Shown: piece after piece, positions 35,640 to 44,207 of the stretch
Numbering within the stretch: the stretch's first letter is position 1
How the letters are laid out: every line of letters starts with the position of its first letter
Source of the DNA: an uncultured Muribaculum sp.
Lineage (GTDB): Bacteria; Bacteroidota; Bacteroidia; Bacteroidales; Muribaculaceae
Assembly: GCA_910587665.1 (NCBI GenBank)
Contig: CAJUMZ010000001.1
Location: 124,001 to 188,000 of the forward strand
Reading direction: 5' to 3'
DNA: 64,000 bases
Notes under the pieces: model-generated
The model's input: only the letters and a program-made list of their open reading frames with translations
Database searches by the model: none
Told to the model about the DNA's origin: nothing
Position numbers and translations under genes: made by a program

Positions 35640-37001
35640 ATGCCATATTTATCTCGAAATATAGACTCCGCTTTACTGGACTGGAAAAATACTCCGGACC
35701 ACAAGCCTCTATTGCTCCGTGGTGCGCGCCAAGTCGGGAAATCAAGTTCACTCAGACACCTCGGCAGTACATTCAAGTACTATATAGAGATAAATTTTGA
35801 GAAACAGCCCGAAATGCGGGAACTCTTCAACACCACGACAGATGTAACCCAACTTACGGAAGCACTGAGCAGATTGACCGGAACTCCTGTAATACCCGGA
35901 CAAACGTTTCTATTCATGGATGAGATACAGGCATGTCCCGAAGCCATGAGAAGACTCTGGTCTTTCAAGGAGGACTTAGCGGAGCTACACGTGGCTGCGG
36001 CAGGTTCCCTACTCGAATTTGCTATAAAAGAGATGGCTTCATTCGGTGTAGGGCGTGTAAGATCGCTGTTCATGTATCCGTTGTCATTTAGCGAGTTTCT
36101 TGAGGCTCTTGGAAAGCATGATTGGGTTGAGGCTATAAATGAAGCTGACTCAGAGCACCCCCTGTTTAATGCGCTTCATGAAGAGTTGGTGAGGACATTC
36201 CGCATGTTTCTCGTAATCGGCGGAATGCCGGCAAGCGTAGTCGCATGGCTTAAATACCACGATTTCAGGAAATGTGCCGACGAACTTGAAGACATACAGC
36301 AGAGCTACTATGACGATTTCGCGAAATACGCGCGTGAAGTCGAGCCACGGCTATTACGCCTTACCCTACAGAGCGTAATAGCCCAAACCGGCGGCAAATT
36401 CATATATAGCAAGGTAGGTGAAAGCTACCGTGCCGAAGCGGTAAAAAAAGCACTTTCACTGCTTGTAAACGCAGGCATAGTAAAGGCCGTATATCACTCA
36501 TCGGCACGCGGAATGCCACTTGGCGCGGGGGTCAACGAGAAATTCTGCAAATACCTGTATCTTGACACTGGACTGCTGCTGAGAATACTCGAACTCGATT
36601 TCGACGGGGTCTCGGCAACAACCGAGTTGATACTTGCCGGGACTGCGGCAGAACTTGTCAACCGGGGAGGTATAGCGGAAATGGTCACCGGACTTGAATT
36701 GGTAAAATCAGGAAGTCCCCGCTCTCCCCATGAACTGTTTTATTGGGAAAATCTTGATAAGGGTACCACTTCGGAGGTCGATTACCTTATAAGCCGCAAT
36801 ATGAAGATAGTGCCGATAGAAGTAAAGTCGGGGACAAGTGGCAGAATGAAAAGCCTGCGGCTCTTCATGAAAAATAGGGGCATAACCGAGGCAATAAGGC
36901 TATCGCTTGAAAATTTCGGCAGACTCGTGATAGATGATGACGGCACAACAAGAACCATAGACATAGTGCCGCTATACGCAATACCAAATCTACGTAAATA
37001 A
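35640..37001 (+). CDS. AAA-type ATPase with C-terminal DUF4143 (nuclease-like) domain
   Basis: The 453-residue protein has Walker A GARQVGKSS (about 28-36), Walker B TFLFMDEIQ, a sensor-like AAAGSLLEFA block, and a C-terminal DUF4143 region (about 205-450). Within the latter, TSEVDYLISRNMKIVPIEVKSG has the D...E-x-K spacing of a PDDEXK-type fold. The family is abundant in Bacteroidales, often in multiple copies; roles in toxin-antitoxin-like or defence settings have been suggested but are not settled. The gene stands alone with its own promoter between two arrays of the same 33-bp repeat, in the orientation opposite to cysK, which suggests a movable cassette. Confidence 0.85.
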   Translation: MPYLSRNIDSALLDWKNTPDHKPLLLRGARQVGKSSSLRHLGSTFKYYIEINFEKQPEMRELFNTTTDVTQLTEALSRLTGTPVIPGQTFLFMDEIQACPEAMRRLWSFKEDLAELHVAAAGSLLEFAIKEMASFGVGRVRSLFMYPLSFSEFLEALGKHDWVEAINEADSEHPLFNALHEELVRTFRMFLVIGGMPASVVAWLKYHDFRKCADELEDIQQSYYDDFAKYAREVEPRLLRLTLQSVIAQTGGKFIYSKVGESYRAEAVKKALSLLVNAGIVKAVYHSSARGMPLGAGVNEKFCKYLYLDTGLLLRILELDFDGVSATTELILAGTAAELVNRGGIAEMVTGLELVKSGSPRSPHELFYWENLDKGTTSEVDYLISRNMKIVPIEVKSGTSGRMKSLRLFMKNRGITEAIRLSLENFGRLVIDDDGTTRTIDIVPLYAIPNLRK

Positions 37002-37016
37002 AAAAGGGAAAGGTCA

Positions 37017-37069
37017 ATTCCTCTTCCTTTTATCACGTATCAGTAAGTTATTCCTCTTTCTTTTGTCAG
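37017..37069 (+). repeat. Second array of the 33-bp repeat, one full unit plus 20 bases
   Basis: A full unit (37017-37049) and a 20-base partial unit (37050-37069) lie in the same orientation as the array at 35414-35565, and both arrays end with a 20-base partial unit terminating in TCAG. Here that TCA is the complement of the cysK stop codon, so the array overlaps the end of cysK by a few bases. Confidence 0.88.
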
Positions 37070-38013
37070 AGAGGGTACTCGTCAAAAGCGTAAAGTACTG
37101 TTGACAAGTAGCGTTCACCCGTGTCGGGCAAAATGGCAACAATGGTCTTGCCATCATTCTCCGGACGACGGGCAATCTCCATGGCTGCATAAAGAGCGGC
37201 ACCGGATGAAATACCCACCAACAAGCCTTCCTTGTGTGCCATCAGGCGCGAAGCGCGTATCGCCTCGTCATCTTTAACCTTTATCACCTCGTCGACAACC
37301 GAAGCGTCGTAATTATCCGGTATAAATCCGGCACCTATTCCCTGTATCTTATGTGCGCCTGACTTTTCTCCCGAAAGCACAGCCGAGCCGTCAGGCTCCA
37401 CGGCAACGGCTTTCAGCGACCCGTCAAGTTCTTTAAGCCGACGCGCCGTGCCGCAAAGCGTGCCTCCCGTGCCTACCCCCGCAACAAGGAAGTCGACCTT
37501 GCCGTCAGCGTCACGCCATATCTCTTCCGCTGTGGTTCGGTAGTGCATATCGGGATTAGACCGGTTTTGAAATTGCTGTGGTATGTATGAGCACGGGGTC
37601 GCGTTTTTAAGTTCAAGAGCCTTACGGATAGCCCCGCTCATCCCTTCCGCACCGGGAGTCAACACAAGTGTCGCGCCGAGAGCCTTTAACAGGTTTTGCC
37701 GCTCGAGGCTCATGGTCTCCGGCATAGTAAGTATAAGTTTATATCCTTTCGTAGCGGCAACCCAGGCAAGCCCGATACCGGTGTTTCCGCTCGTTGGCTC
37801 TATTATCGTTGCACCCGGTGACAGTTTGCCCTCCTTCTCCGCATTTTCGATCATGGCAAACGCTATACGGTCCTTTACGCTGCCTCCCGGATTGAAATAT
37901 TCAATCTTCACGAGTATGCGCGCATGAAGACGCTCCTCTTTTTCAATATTCACCACTTCCATCAATGGTGTGTTTCCGATAAGTTCGGTAAGTGACTTGT
38001 AAATTTTTGCCAT
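37066..38013 (-). CDS. cysK: Cysteine synthase A (O-acetylserine sulfhydrylase)
   Basis: This 315-residue PLP enzyme makes cysteine from O-acetylserine and sulfide. The PLP lysine is Lys47 in PGGSVKDRIAF; EPTSGNTGIGLAW binds substrate, and GVGTGGTLCGTARRL holds the cofactor phosphate. Length is typical. It starts at ATG 38013, 20 bases downstream of the GNAT gene, and its stop lies in the 33-bp repeat array. Confidence 0.95.
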   Translation of the reverse strand: MAKIYKSLTELIGNTPLMEVVNIEKEERLHARILVKIEYFNPGGSVKDRIAFAMIENAEKEGKLSPGATIIEPTSGNTGIGLAWVAATKGYKLILTMPETMSLERQNLLKALGATLVLTPGAEGMSGAIRKALELKNATPCSYIPQQFQNRSNPDMHYRTTAEEIWRDADGKVDFLVAGVGTGGTLCGTARRLKELDGSLKAVAVEPDGSAVLSGEKSGAHKIQGIGAGFIPDNYDASVVDEVIKVKDDEAIRASRLMAHKEGLLVGISSGAALYAAMEIARRPENDGKTIVAILPDTGERYLSTVLYAFDEYPL

Positions 38014-38033
38014 AGTATTACAGTGTTATGTTA

Positions 38034-38984
38034 TTATTGTTGAATCGAGGTTACCTCCACGCGGTAGGTGTCGTAAATCACCGACCTGCCTCCAAACTCC
38101 TCCTTATGGGCGACCATACCCGCGTTAAGGAATCGGCCGGCATCTTCATTGGATGTGCCGAAATCAAAATATGCCGCACCGGGGAAACGGTTGAATATCA
38201 CGTCATGATATATGACATCAGTGGCATAAATATCCTTGCCTTCCGCCGTACATGCCGCATATTGCAGATGAAGCACTCCACCGCATATGTATATAACAGC
38301 TCCGGCAACAATTGTTCCCTCACTACGGGCCGTAAAAAAGCGTATCTCCGACGGAAAACGGCTGTGCAACAATGCAAGCTCCCCGGCATTATGCACAGGG
38401 ACTGTATTATGCCTCACCCGTCTGTCCTCCACTATTATGTCCCAAAACAAGGTCACATCATCGACTTCCTCAACCTCTATTCCATATCTCCGCTGCCGTT
38501 TCAACGCGCGCTTGCCAAGGCGGCTTGACGGGACAGGATTGTGCAGGTCGATCACAGTGGCAAGATTGCGCACCGTAAGTCGGGCGTCATTGCGAAACAG
38601 GGCATAAAGGTCTTCATCGGCAGGCTGACGGTGATATATATGAGGGACAGGTTTATATATTATTGCAGCAACACCAAGTCTGCGGCAATACTCCTTGACG
38701 GCATCAAACCACGCCAGCGGGTCAACCCCCGACGTACGGTCGGTCATCACAAACCCGCCATAGGTAAGCCCGGCATGCGACACCAGTTCATTGCCCCTCA
38801 CCGTTGCCGGCAAAAGAGCTACGAGATTATCCGTATCGTCATAAATCATCAGTGAATGATCGGGAAACCGGTCGACATGGTAGTCCATATAGCCGCGTTT
38901 TAGCAGAAACGTTGCATTCTTGGACTTCCCGACAAAATCATCCCATATCCCGGAGTCAGCAGGCGTGTAACGCTTTACTCTCAT
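38034..38984 (-). CDS. GNAT / FemAB-like acyltransferase
   Basis: The 316-residue protein has two related GNAT-like halves. The N-terminal half shows WDDFVGKSKNATFLLKRGY, and the C-terminal half shows GTIVAGAVIYICGGVLHLQYAACTAEG, the arrangement of FemAB-type aminoacyl or acyl transferases. Substrate is unknown; relatives modify peptidoglycan, glycans or lipids. The start overlaps the alcohol dehydrogenase stop (ATGA), so the two are coupled, and cysK follows after 20 bases. Confidence 0.75.
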   Translation of the reverse strand: MRVKRYTPADSGIWDDFVGKSKNATFLLKRGYMDYHVDRFPDHSLMIYDDTDNLVALLPATVRGNELVSHAGLTYGGFVMTDRTSGVDPLAWFDAVKEYCRRLGVAAIIYKPVPHIYHRQPADEDLYALFRNDARLTVRNLATVIDLHNPVPSSRLGKRALKRQRRYGIEVEEVDDVTLFWDIIVEDRRVRHNTVPVHNAGELALLHSRFPSEIRFFTARSEGTIVAGAVIYICGGVLHLQYAACTAEGKDIYATDVIYHDVIFNRFPGAAYFDFGTSNEDAGRFLNAGMVAHKEEFGGRSVIYDTYRVEVTSIQQ

Positions 38985-40159
38985 CAGAGCATCAGTTTAT
39001 ATATTTCCTCAGTGTCAGCCGGAGTCAGCTTCACGTATCCCCCTATAGGATTGCCCTTATGCTCATGAAGTTTCTCCACCAACCGGGCGATGTCAGGATT
39101 TTCGATGCCAAGTTCTCCGAGGGCTACCGGCATGCCTATACCGCGATAAAACTCTTTCAGCCTCTTGATGCCCTCTTCAGCAATCTCACGTTCGGGGCGA
39201 TACTCCGGTATCACACCCATCACACGCACTGCAAATTGCGCCACCTTGGCGGGATTGGTACGGCTCACATAGCTCATCCATGCAGGGTTGACCACCGCAA
39301 GACCGGCACCATGGGCCACACCGTAGATAGCACTGAGTTCATGCTCCATGAAATGCGACGCCCAGTCCTCCTCTCTGCCGGTGCCACACAATCCGTTATG
39401 AGCAAGCGTAGAGCTCCACATGATATTTGCACGCGCCTCATAATCGCGCGGATCGGCAAACACTTTGTGCGCCTCGTTCATAATGGCTGTCAACAAGCCT
39501 TCCGCCACCCTGTCAGTAGTCTCGCAACCCTCGGTATTGGAAAAATAGCGCTCAAATATATGCGCCATCATATCGACTATGCCGCAAGCCGTCTGATACG
39601 GGGGAAGGGTAAACGTAAGTTCCGGATTCATCACTGAAAACCGGGGACGCAGCGCGCTCTCGGTGCGCAGGCTCAGCTTTATAAGCCCATCTTTCTTCGT
39701 GATCACCGAATTGCCCGACCCTTCGCTGCCGGCGGCGGGGATGGTTAGCACCACGCCTACAGGCATAGCCTTCTCTACAACTTTCTTTCCACAATAGAAG
39801 TCCCAGAAATCCCCGTCATAGAGCACTCCGCAAGCGATGCCCTTGGCTGTGTCGATTACCGAACCGCCGCCCACGGCAAGCAGGAAGTCAATGCCGGTAT
39901 TGCGCACCAAGCCGATACCCTCATACACACGGTCGTCAGTGGGATTAGGACATATGCCGCCCAGCTCTTCCCATTCCACCCCGGCTTCGTCAAGCGACTT
40001 CCTCACACGGTCGAGAAGCCCGCTTTTCACCACCGAGCCGCCACCGTAGACGATAAGCGCCTTGGTGCCGCCGAATTCTTTCACCAGACTGCCGGTGCGG
40101 GACTCCGTGTCACGCCCGAACACAAACTTTGTAGGACTCCAAAATGTAAAGTTGTTCAT
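38984..40159 (-). CDS. Iron-containing alcohol dehydrogenase (YqhD/BDH type)
   Basis: The ATG at 40159 (MNNFTFWSPTKFVFG) is preferred because a further upstream ATG at 40189 lies inside the yidC terminator. The product is 391 residues. The NAD(P) loop GGGSVIDTAKG and the metal-ligand segments IVDMMAHIFERYF and YGVAHGAGLAVV identify a group III dehydrogenase, reducing aldehydes to alcohols with NAD(P)H. The exact aldehyde is unknown; NADPH preference is inferred from similarity to YqhD. Confidence 0.9.
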   Translation of the reverse strand: MNNFTFWSPTKFVFGRDTESRTGSLVKEFGGTKALIVYGGGSVVKSGLLDRVRKSLDEAGVEWEELGGICPNPTDDRVYEGIGLVRNTGIDFLLAVGGGSVIDTAKGIACGVLYDGDFWDFYCGKKVVEKAMPVGVVLTIPAAGSEGSGNSVITKKDGLIKLSLRTESALRPRFSVMNPELTFTLPPYQTACGIVDMMAHIFERYFSNTEGCETTDRVAEGLLTAIMNEAHKVFADPRDYEARANIMWSSTLAHNGLCGTGREEDWASHFMEHELSAIYGVAHGAGLAVVNPAWMSYVSRTNPAKVAQFAVRVMGVIPEYRPEREIAEEGIKRLKEFYRGIGMPVALGELGIENPDIARLVEKLHEHKGNPIGGYVKLTPADTEEIYKLML

Positions 40160-40182
40160 AATATTGTCTATTGAAAAATAAA

Positions 40183-40227
40183 GGTGCATAATCCACAGTC
40201 ACTATGCATGACCATACATTATGCACC
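40183..40227 (-). terminator. Terminator of yidC
   Basis: GGTGCATAAT (40183-40192) and ATTATGCACC (40218-40227) form a perfect 10-bp stem with an inner partial stem. On the minus strand it is followed by TTTATTTTT. It ends 18 bases after the yidC stop. Confidence 0.65.
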
Positions 40228-40244
40228 GTATATGGTATTATTGA

Positions 40245-42347
40245 TTAGCGGCGGTTGCCTTTCTGACGCTTCTGCTGCTCGCGCAACATAGCCTGCTGCT
40301 GACGCTGAGCCTCTTCAAGGCGCGCCATGAAGCCCGACTTCTTGCGCGGCTTCTTTGAAGCCTCCGCCATCTTCGCGCGCATCTTCTCCTCATTTACCAC
40401 GTGGCGGAACACATAGGTCTGGATGATTGTGATAAGAAGCGACAGGAAGTAATAGTAGCTAAGGCCTGCGGCATAATTGTTGAAGAACACAAGGAACATC
40501 AGCGGCATAAGATACATCATCCACTTCATGCCCGGCATTGCGTTGCTCGACGCCTGGCTTGCCATGGTGATCTTGGTGTAGATGATATTGGTTATGGTCA
40601 TCAACAGACAGAAAAGCGATATATGGTTACCGAAATATTCTGTCACGAGCGGTATGTTGCCGGTCCATGAGATTATGGCGTCGGGAGCTGAAAGATCCTT
40701 GGCCCAGAGGAACGACTCGCCGCGCAGTTCGATGCAGGAGGGGAAGAAAGTGAACATCGCGATAAGCACCGGCATCTGCAACAGCATGGGCAGACATCCC
40801 GCCATCGGGTTAGCCCCGGCACGCGAATACAGCTCCATGGTCTTCTGCTGACGGGTCATCGCGTTTTCCTGACCGGGATACTTCTCGTTGATCGCCTGTA
40901 TCTCAGGGTTGAGCAATCGCATCTTAGCCTGCGACATATAGCTCTTGTAGGTGAACGGGAAGATTATCAGCTTTATAAATATGGTAAGGAGCAGAATTAT
41001 GATACCGTAGTTGGTAAACCACTTGCCGAGAATATCAAACACCGGTATGACGATCCAGGTGTTGATCCAGCGGAACAATGTCCACCCGAGCGGTATAAGG
41101 CGCGTAAGGTTCAGGTCGTCGCCCGGCTGAAGGTTGTCTGACAAGTCGGAGAGCATCGGATAAAGGTTCGGACCTATAAGTATGTCAAACGATGCCGGAT
41201 TGGGATTTGACGCCGAATAGTCTACAGTGGCCACCGCATCCATCTCTTTCAGGTAATCGGGATCGAGGCGGTCAAGCACCTGCGATTTAAGGTCGGCGCG
41301 GTTAAAATGGCTCTTGGCGATAAACGCCATCGAGAAAAACTGATTCTTGAAGCCGATCCACTTTATGCGCTCATTGACCTCCTCATCGTCATTGCTTGCC
41401 TCGCTGAGATTTTCGACACCACCACCGGTATACTTGTAATATATCGCTGAGTTACGCTCCTCAAACATCTTACCCTTCTCCTGACGAGTCATCTTCTGAT
41501 GCCAGAGGAAGTCCATCGTAACGACGCTTGTGGGTATCACTGACTCCATGCCTTTCTGCACCACGTCGAGCCTTACCACATAGCTGTCAGGCACGAGGGT
41601 ATAGCGCAGCCCGAACGACGCACCGCCTCCGAGGTCAAGGCTCATCAATACCGTTGAGTCGCTTTCCTGGACAGGCGTGAAATAGAAGTCGCGGGTGTCA
41701 AACTCGCGGTCGGATGAATTCAGGATAAATGAATAATTGTCATTTTCAGGTGTGCAGACAACGACGTTGCCGCCACGATATGACTTATATTTTTTCAGCT
41801 CGGCACGTGTGATCGCACCGCCCTTGCTTGACAGGTCAAGTGACACAAGATCATTTTCAAGCTTCAGGTTGGTGTCAGTGCCTTGTAGATAGCGTGCAAA
41901 CCCGCGATACTGTGAAAGGTCGCGAAGTTCCGACTTCACCGCCGCGATAGCCTTGTTCATCACCTGCACCGGCGGAAGCTGCGTTGAGCTCAGCTCCGGC
42001 ATTGCAAGATAATTGATATTTATATCGGTGGAGTCAACCGTAACGTAACCCTGAATGTTTCTTCCGTCTGACGACAGCTTCATGTCGGGAGTGGTAAATG
42101 TGGCGCGACCCGTAGAGTCGGCTACGCCATACTGCTTTATCGCGCCTGCAAGCATGTTGTATTCTGCAATTGTCAGGCTGTCGGCCGGCGATGCAAGCTC
42201 ATTGTCGGCAATGGCTTTTTCCTGTTCAGGAGTAAGCTGTTCCTGTGGCATCGGGCTGTTAGGGTCGACTTCCGGCTTGTTGAGCCACATGAAGCCGAGG
42301 ATGACTGCTCCCATCAGGAGGAGTCCGAACATCGTATTCTTATCCAT
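40245..42347 (-). CDS. yidC: Membrane protein insertase YidC
   Basis: The 700-residue protein has an N-terminal signal-anchor (about 5-23), a large periplasmic beta domain (about 60-430) of the Bacteroidota type, and a five-helix insertase core (about 440-660) with TNYGIIILLLTIFIKLIIFP, AGCLPMLLQMPVLIAMFTFF and the hydrophilic groove. The C-terminal tail is basic and Gln-rich (about 660-700) and may contact the ribosome. It inserts inner-membrane proteins with or without SecYEG. Its ATG overlaps the pyrG stop by one base, so the two are co-translated. Confidence 0.96.
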   Translation of the reverse strand: MDKNTMFGLLLMGAVILGFMWLNKPEVDPNSPMPQEQLTPEQEKAIADNELASPADSLTIAEYNMLAGAIKQYGVADSTGRATFTTPDMKLSSDGRNIQGYVTVDSTDININYLAMPELSSTQLPPVQVMNKAIAAVKSELRDLSQYRGFARYLQGTDTNLKLENDLVSLDLSSKGGAITRAELKKYKSYRGGNVVVCTPENDNYSFILNSSDREFDTRDFYFTPVQESDSTVLMSLDLGGGASFGLRYTLVPDSYVVRLDVVQKGMESVIPTSVVTMDFLWHQKMTRQEKGKMFEERNSAIYYKYTGGGVENLSEASNDDEEVNERIKWIGFKNQFFSMAFIAKSHFNRADLKSQVLDRLDPDYLKEMDAVATVDYSASNPNPASFDILIGPNLYPMLSDLSDNLQPGDDLNLTRLIPLGWTLFRWINTWIVIPVFDILGKWFTNYGIIILLLTIFIKLIIFPFTYKSYMSQAKMRLLNPEIQAINEKYPGQENAMTRQQKTMELYSRAGANPMAGCLPMLLQMPVLIAMFTFFPSCIELRGESFLWAKDLSAPDAIISWTGNIPLVTEYFGNHISLFCLLMTITNIIYTKITMASQASSNAMPGMKWMMYLMPLMFLVFFNNYAAGLSYYYFLSLLITIIQTYVFRHVVNEEKMRAKMAEASKKPRKKSGFMARLEEAQRQQQAMLREQQKRQKGNRR

Positions 42348-43963
42348 TACTTCTGTTTATCGTGTTTGTATGCGATTGCTGCTTTAATAAAATCAAGGAA
42401 TATGGGGTTGGGGCTGAGCACGGTCGAAGAATATTCGGGATGATACTGTGTCCCGATAAACCATCGGTGGTCAGGCAGTTCCACGACCTCCACAAGATGA
42501 GTATCGGGATTCTCGCCCACACATTTCATGCCAGCAGCCTCAAAGCGCTCGCGATAGTCATTGTTAAACTCGAAACGGTGACGGTGGCGCTCCTTCACTT
42601 CAGTGCATCCGTAAGCCGCGGCCGCGCGCGAACCGGTCACAAGTACACAGTCATATGCGCCGAGGCGCATTGTACCGCCCTTCGCGGTCACCGACTTCTG
42701 ATCTTCCATAAGGTCAATGACATTATGGGGCGTCGTGGGATCCATCTCCGTGGAGTTTGCATCGGCAAGACCGAGCACGTCGCGCGCAAACTCGATTACC
42801 ATGCACTGCATGCCGAGGCATATGCCGAATGTAGGCACATCATGCTCGCGACACCATTTCAATGCCACAAACTTGCCGTCGATGCCCCTGTGACCGAATC
42901 CGGGGGCTATGATCACCCCGTCCATGCCGGAAAGCTTCTCTCCGACATTGCCGTCATTGAGCTTCTCGGAGTGGATATACACGAGATTCAGTTTCCGGTC
43001 ATTATAGGTTGCAGCCTGGAAGAGCGATTCATTGATCGACTTGTAGGCGTCCTGGAGCTCCACATATTTGCCGACAAGACCTATTGTCACGCTCTCCTCA
43101 GCCTTTTCCATGCGCTCAAGGAAGTGAAGCCATGCCGCCATGTCGGGCTTTCCCTCGACAGGCACTCCGGTCTTGCGAAGCACTATCTCGTCAAGATGCT
43201 GATCGTGCATCTTGAGCGGCACCTGATATATCGAGGGTACATCGGGCGACTGTATCACGGCGTCGGGCGACACGTTGCAGAACAGCGCTATCTTACGGCG
43301 CATGTCGGCGGGTATGTCATGCTCTGTGCGCAACACAAGTATATCGGGCTGGATGCCGACCTCCTGAAGCTGCTTCACCGAGTGTTGCGTGGGCTTGGTC
43401 TTAAGCTCCTTCGCCGCCCGGATATAAGGCACATAGGTAAGATGGATACAGAGGGCGTTCTGACCGAGTTCCCAACGGAGCTGTCTTACAGCCTCCAGGT
43501 AGGGAAGCGACTCGATGTCACCCACCGTTCCGCCGATTTCGGTGATCACATAGTCAAATTTACCGGTGTTACCGAGCAACTTTACATTTCGCTTGATCTC
43601 GTCGGTTACATGGGGCACTATCTGCACTGTCTTGCCGAGATAGTCGCCGCGGCGCTCCTTGTCGATCACGCTCTGGTAGATGCGCCCGGTGGTGACATTG
43701 TTGGCACGCGTTGTCTGTACATTGGTGAATCGCTCGTAATGACCGAGGTCAAGGTCAGCCTCGTGACCGTCGACAGTGACATAGCACTCGCCATGCTCAT
43801 AAGGATTGAGAGTGCCGGGGTCAATGTTGATATAAGGGTCAAACTTCTGAATGGTAACCCGCAAGCCGCGAGCCTTTAGCAAGCATGCAAGCGAGGAGGA
43901 GATGATTCCTTTCCCTAAGGAAGATACCACTCCCCCGGTCACGAATATGTATTTTGTTTCCAT
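42347..43963 (-). CDS. pyrG: CTP synthase
   Basis: The ATG at 43963 (METKYIFVTGGVVSSLGKG) is the true start; an extended frame to 44044 runs through the promoter. The 538-residue protein has the N-terminal amidoligase domain (1-270; GTVGDIESLPYLEA) and a C-terminal class I glutamine amidotransferase domain (about 295-535) with the nucleophile Cys in FGICLGMQC and the YHPEYSS His-Glu pair. It converts UTP to CTP using glutamine nitrogen. It shares its transcript with yidC. Confidence 0.96.
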   Translation of the reverse strand: METKYIFVTGGVVSSLGKGIISSSLACLLKARGLRVTIQKFDPYINIDPGTLNPYEHGECYVTVDGHEADLDLGHYERFTNVQTTRANNVTTGRIYQSVIDKERRGDYLGKTVQIVPHVTDEIKRNVKLLGNTGKFDYVITEIGGTVGDIESLPYLEAVRQLRWELGQNALCIHLTYVPYIRAAKELKTKPTQHSVKQLQEVGIQPDILVLRTEHDIPADMRRKIALFCNVSPDAVIQSPDVPSIYQVPLKMHDQHLDEIVLRKTGVPVEGKPDMAAWLHFLERMEKAEESVTIGLVGKYVELQDAYKSINESLFQAATYNDRKLNLVYIHSEKLNDGNVGEKLSGMDGVIIAPGFGHRGIDGKFVALKWCREHDVPTFGICLGMQCMVIEFARDVLGLADANSTEMDPTTPHNVIDLMEDQKSVTAKGGTMRLGAYDCVLVTGSRAAAAYGCTEVKERHRHRFEFNNDYRERFEAAGMKCVGENPDTHLVEVVELPDHRWFIGTQYHPEYSSTVLSPNPIFLDFIKAAIAYKHDKQK

Positions 43964-43990
43964 GCCGGTTGGTAGTTTTTTATCAAGCCG

Positions 43991-44022
43991 CAAAGTTACA
44001 TATTTTAATCCGTAATCTGAAA
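43991..44022 (-). promoter_or_regulatory. Promoter of pyrG-yidC
   Basis: On the minus strand TTTC (44022-44019), 20 bases, then TAACTTTG (43998-43991). The -7 box is exact and lies 27 bases before the pyrG ATG. Confidence 0.6.
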
Positions 44023-44078
44023 TAAAAATCATGCCTCTTGGCATGATCGATTAAACATGTGGGTGCGCGGGATTTTTT

Positions 44079-44184
44079 ACGCGCATCTACGAAGCGCATT
44101 CATTATATGTATTTTTACGACCTATGGCGCGCGATGCTTTGCATCACGCGCCATAGGCTAACGTTGATTCGCCGCTATGCGGCG
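44079..44184. repeat. Single unit of the REPIN-like repeat
   Basis: This 106-bp sequence repeats the half unit at 26659-26763: ACGCGCATCTACGAAGC (44079-44095), a 17-bp-stem hairpin (44121-44137 with 44141-44157, CCTATGG to CCATAGG), a 13-base spacer and CGCCGCTATGCGGCG (44170-44184). It lies 24 bases beyond the stop of the MACPF gene and upstream of the pyrG promoter, and here it is unpaired. Confidence 0.85.
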
Positions 44185-44207
44185 TCTATTGTACCCGTAT
44201 ACGTGGT

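Noticed and set aside
35311..35664. Open frame across the 33-bp tandem repeat (Ser/Tyr/Phe-rich repeats)
   Set aside because: It starts inside the GH3 gene, runs through a terminator and stays open only because the repeat length is a multiple of three.
42362..43879. Plus-strand open frame of 505 codons opposite pyrG
   Set aside because: It is an antisense shadow: pyrG on the minus strand has full-length conserved motifs, and this frame is low in recognisable domains and rich in His/Leu as expected from complementary codons.
43964..44044. N-terminal extension of CTP synthase
   Set aside because: The extra 27 codons run through a consensus promoter; METKYIFVTGG is the conserved start.
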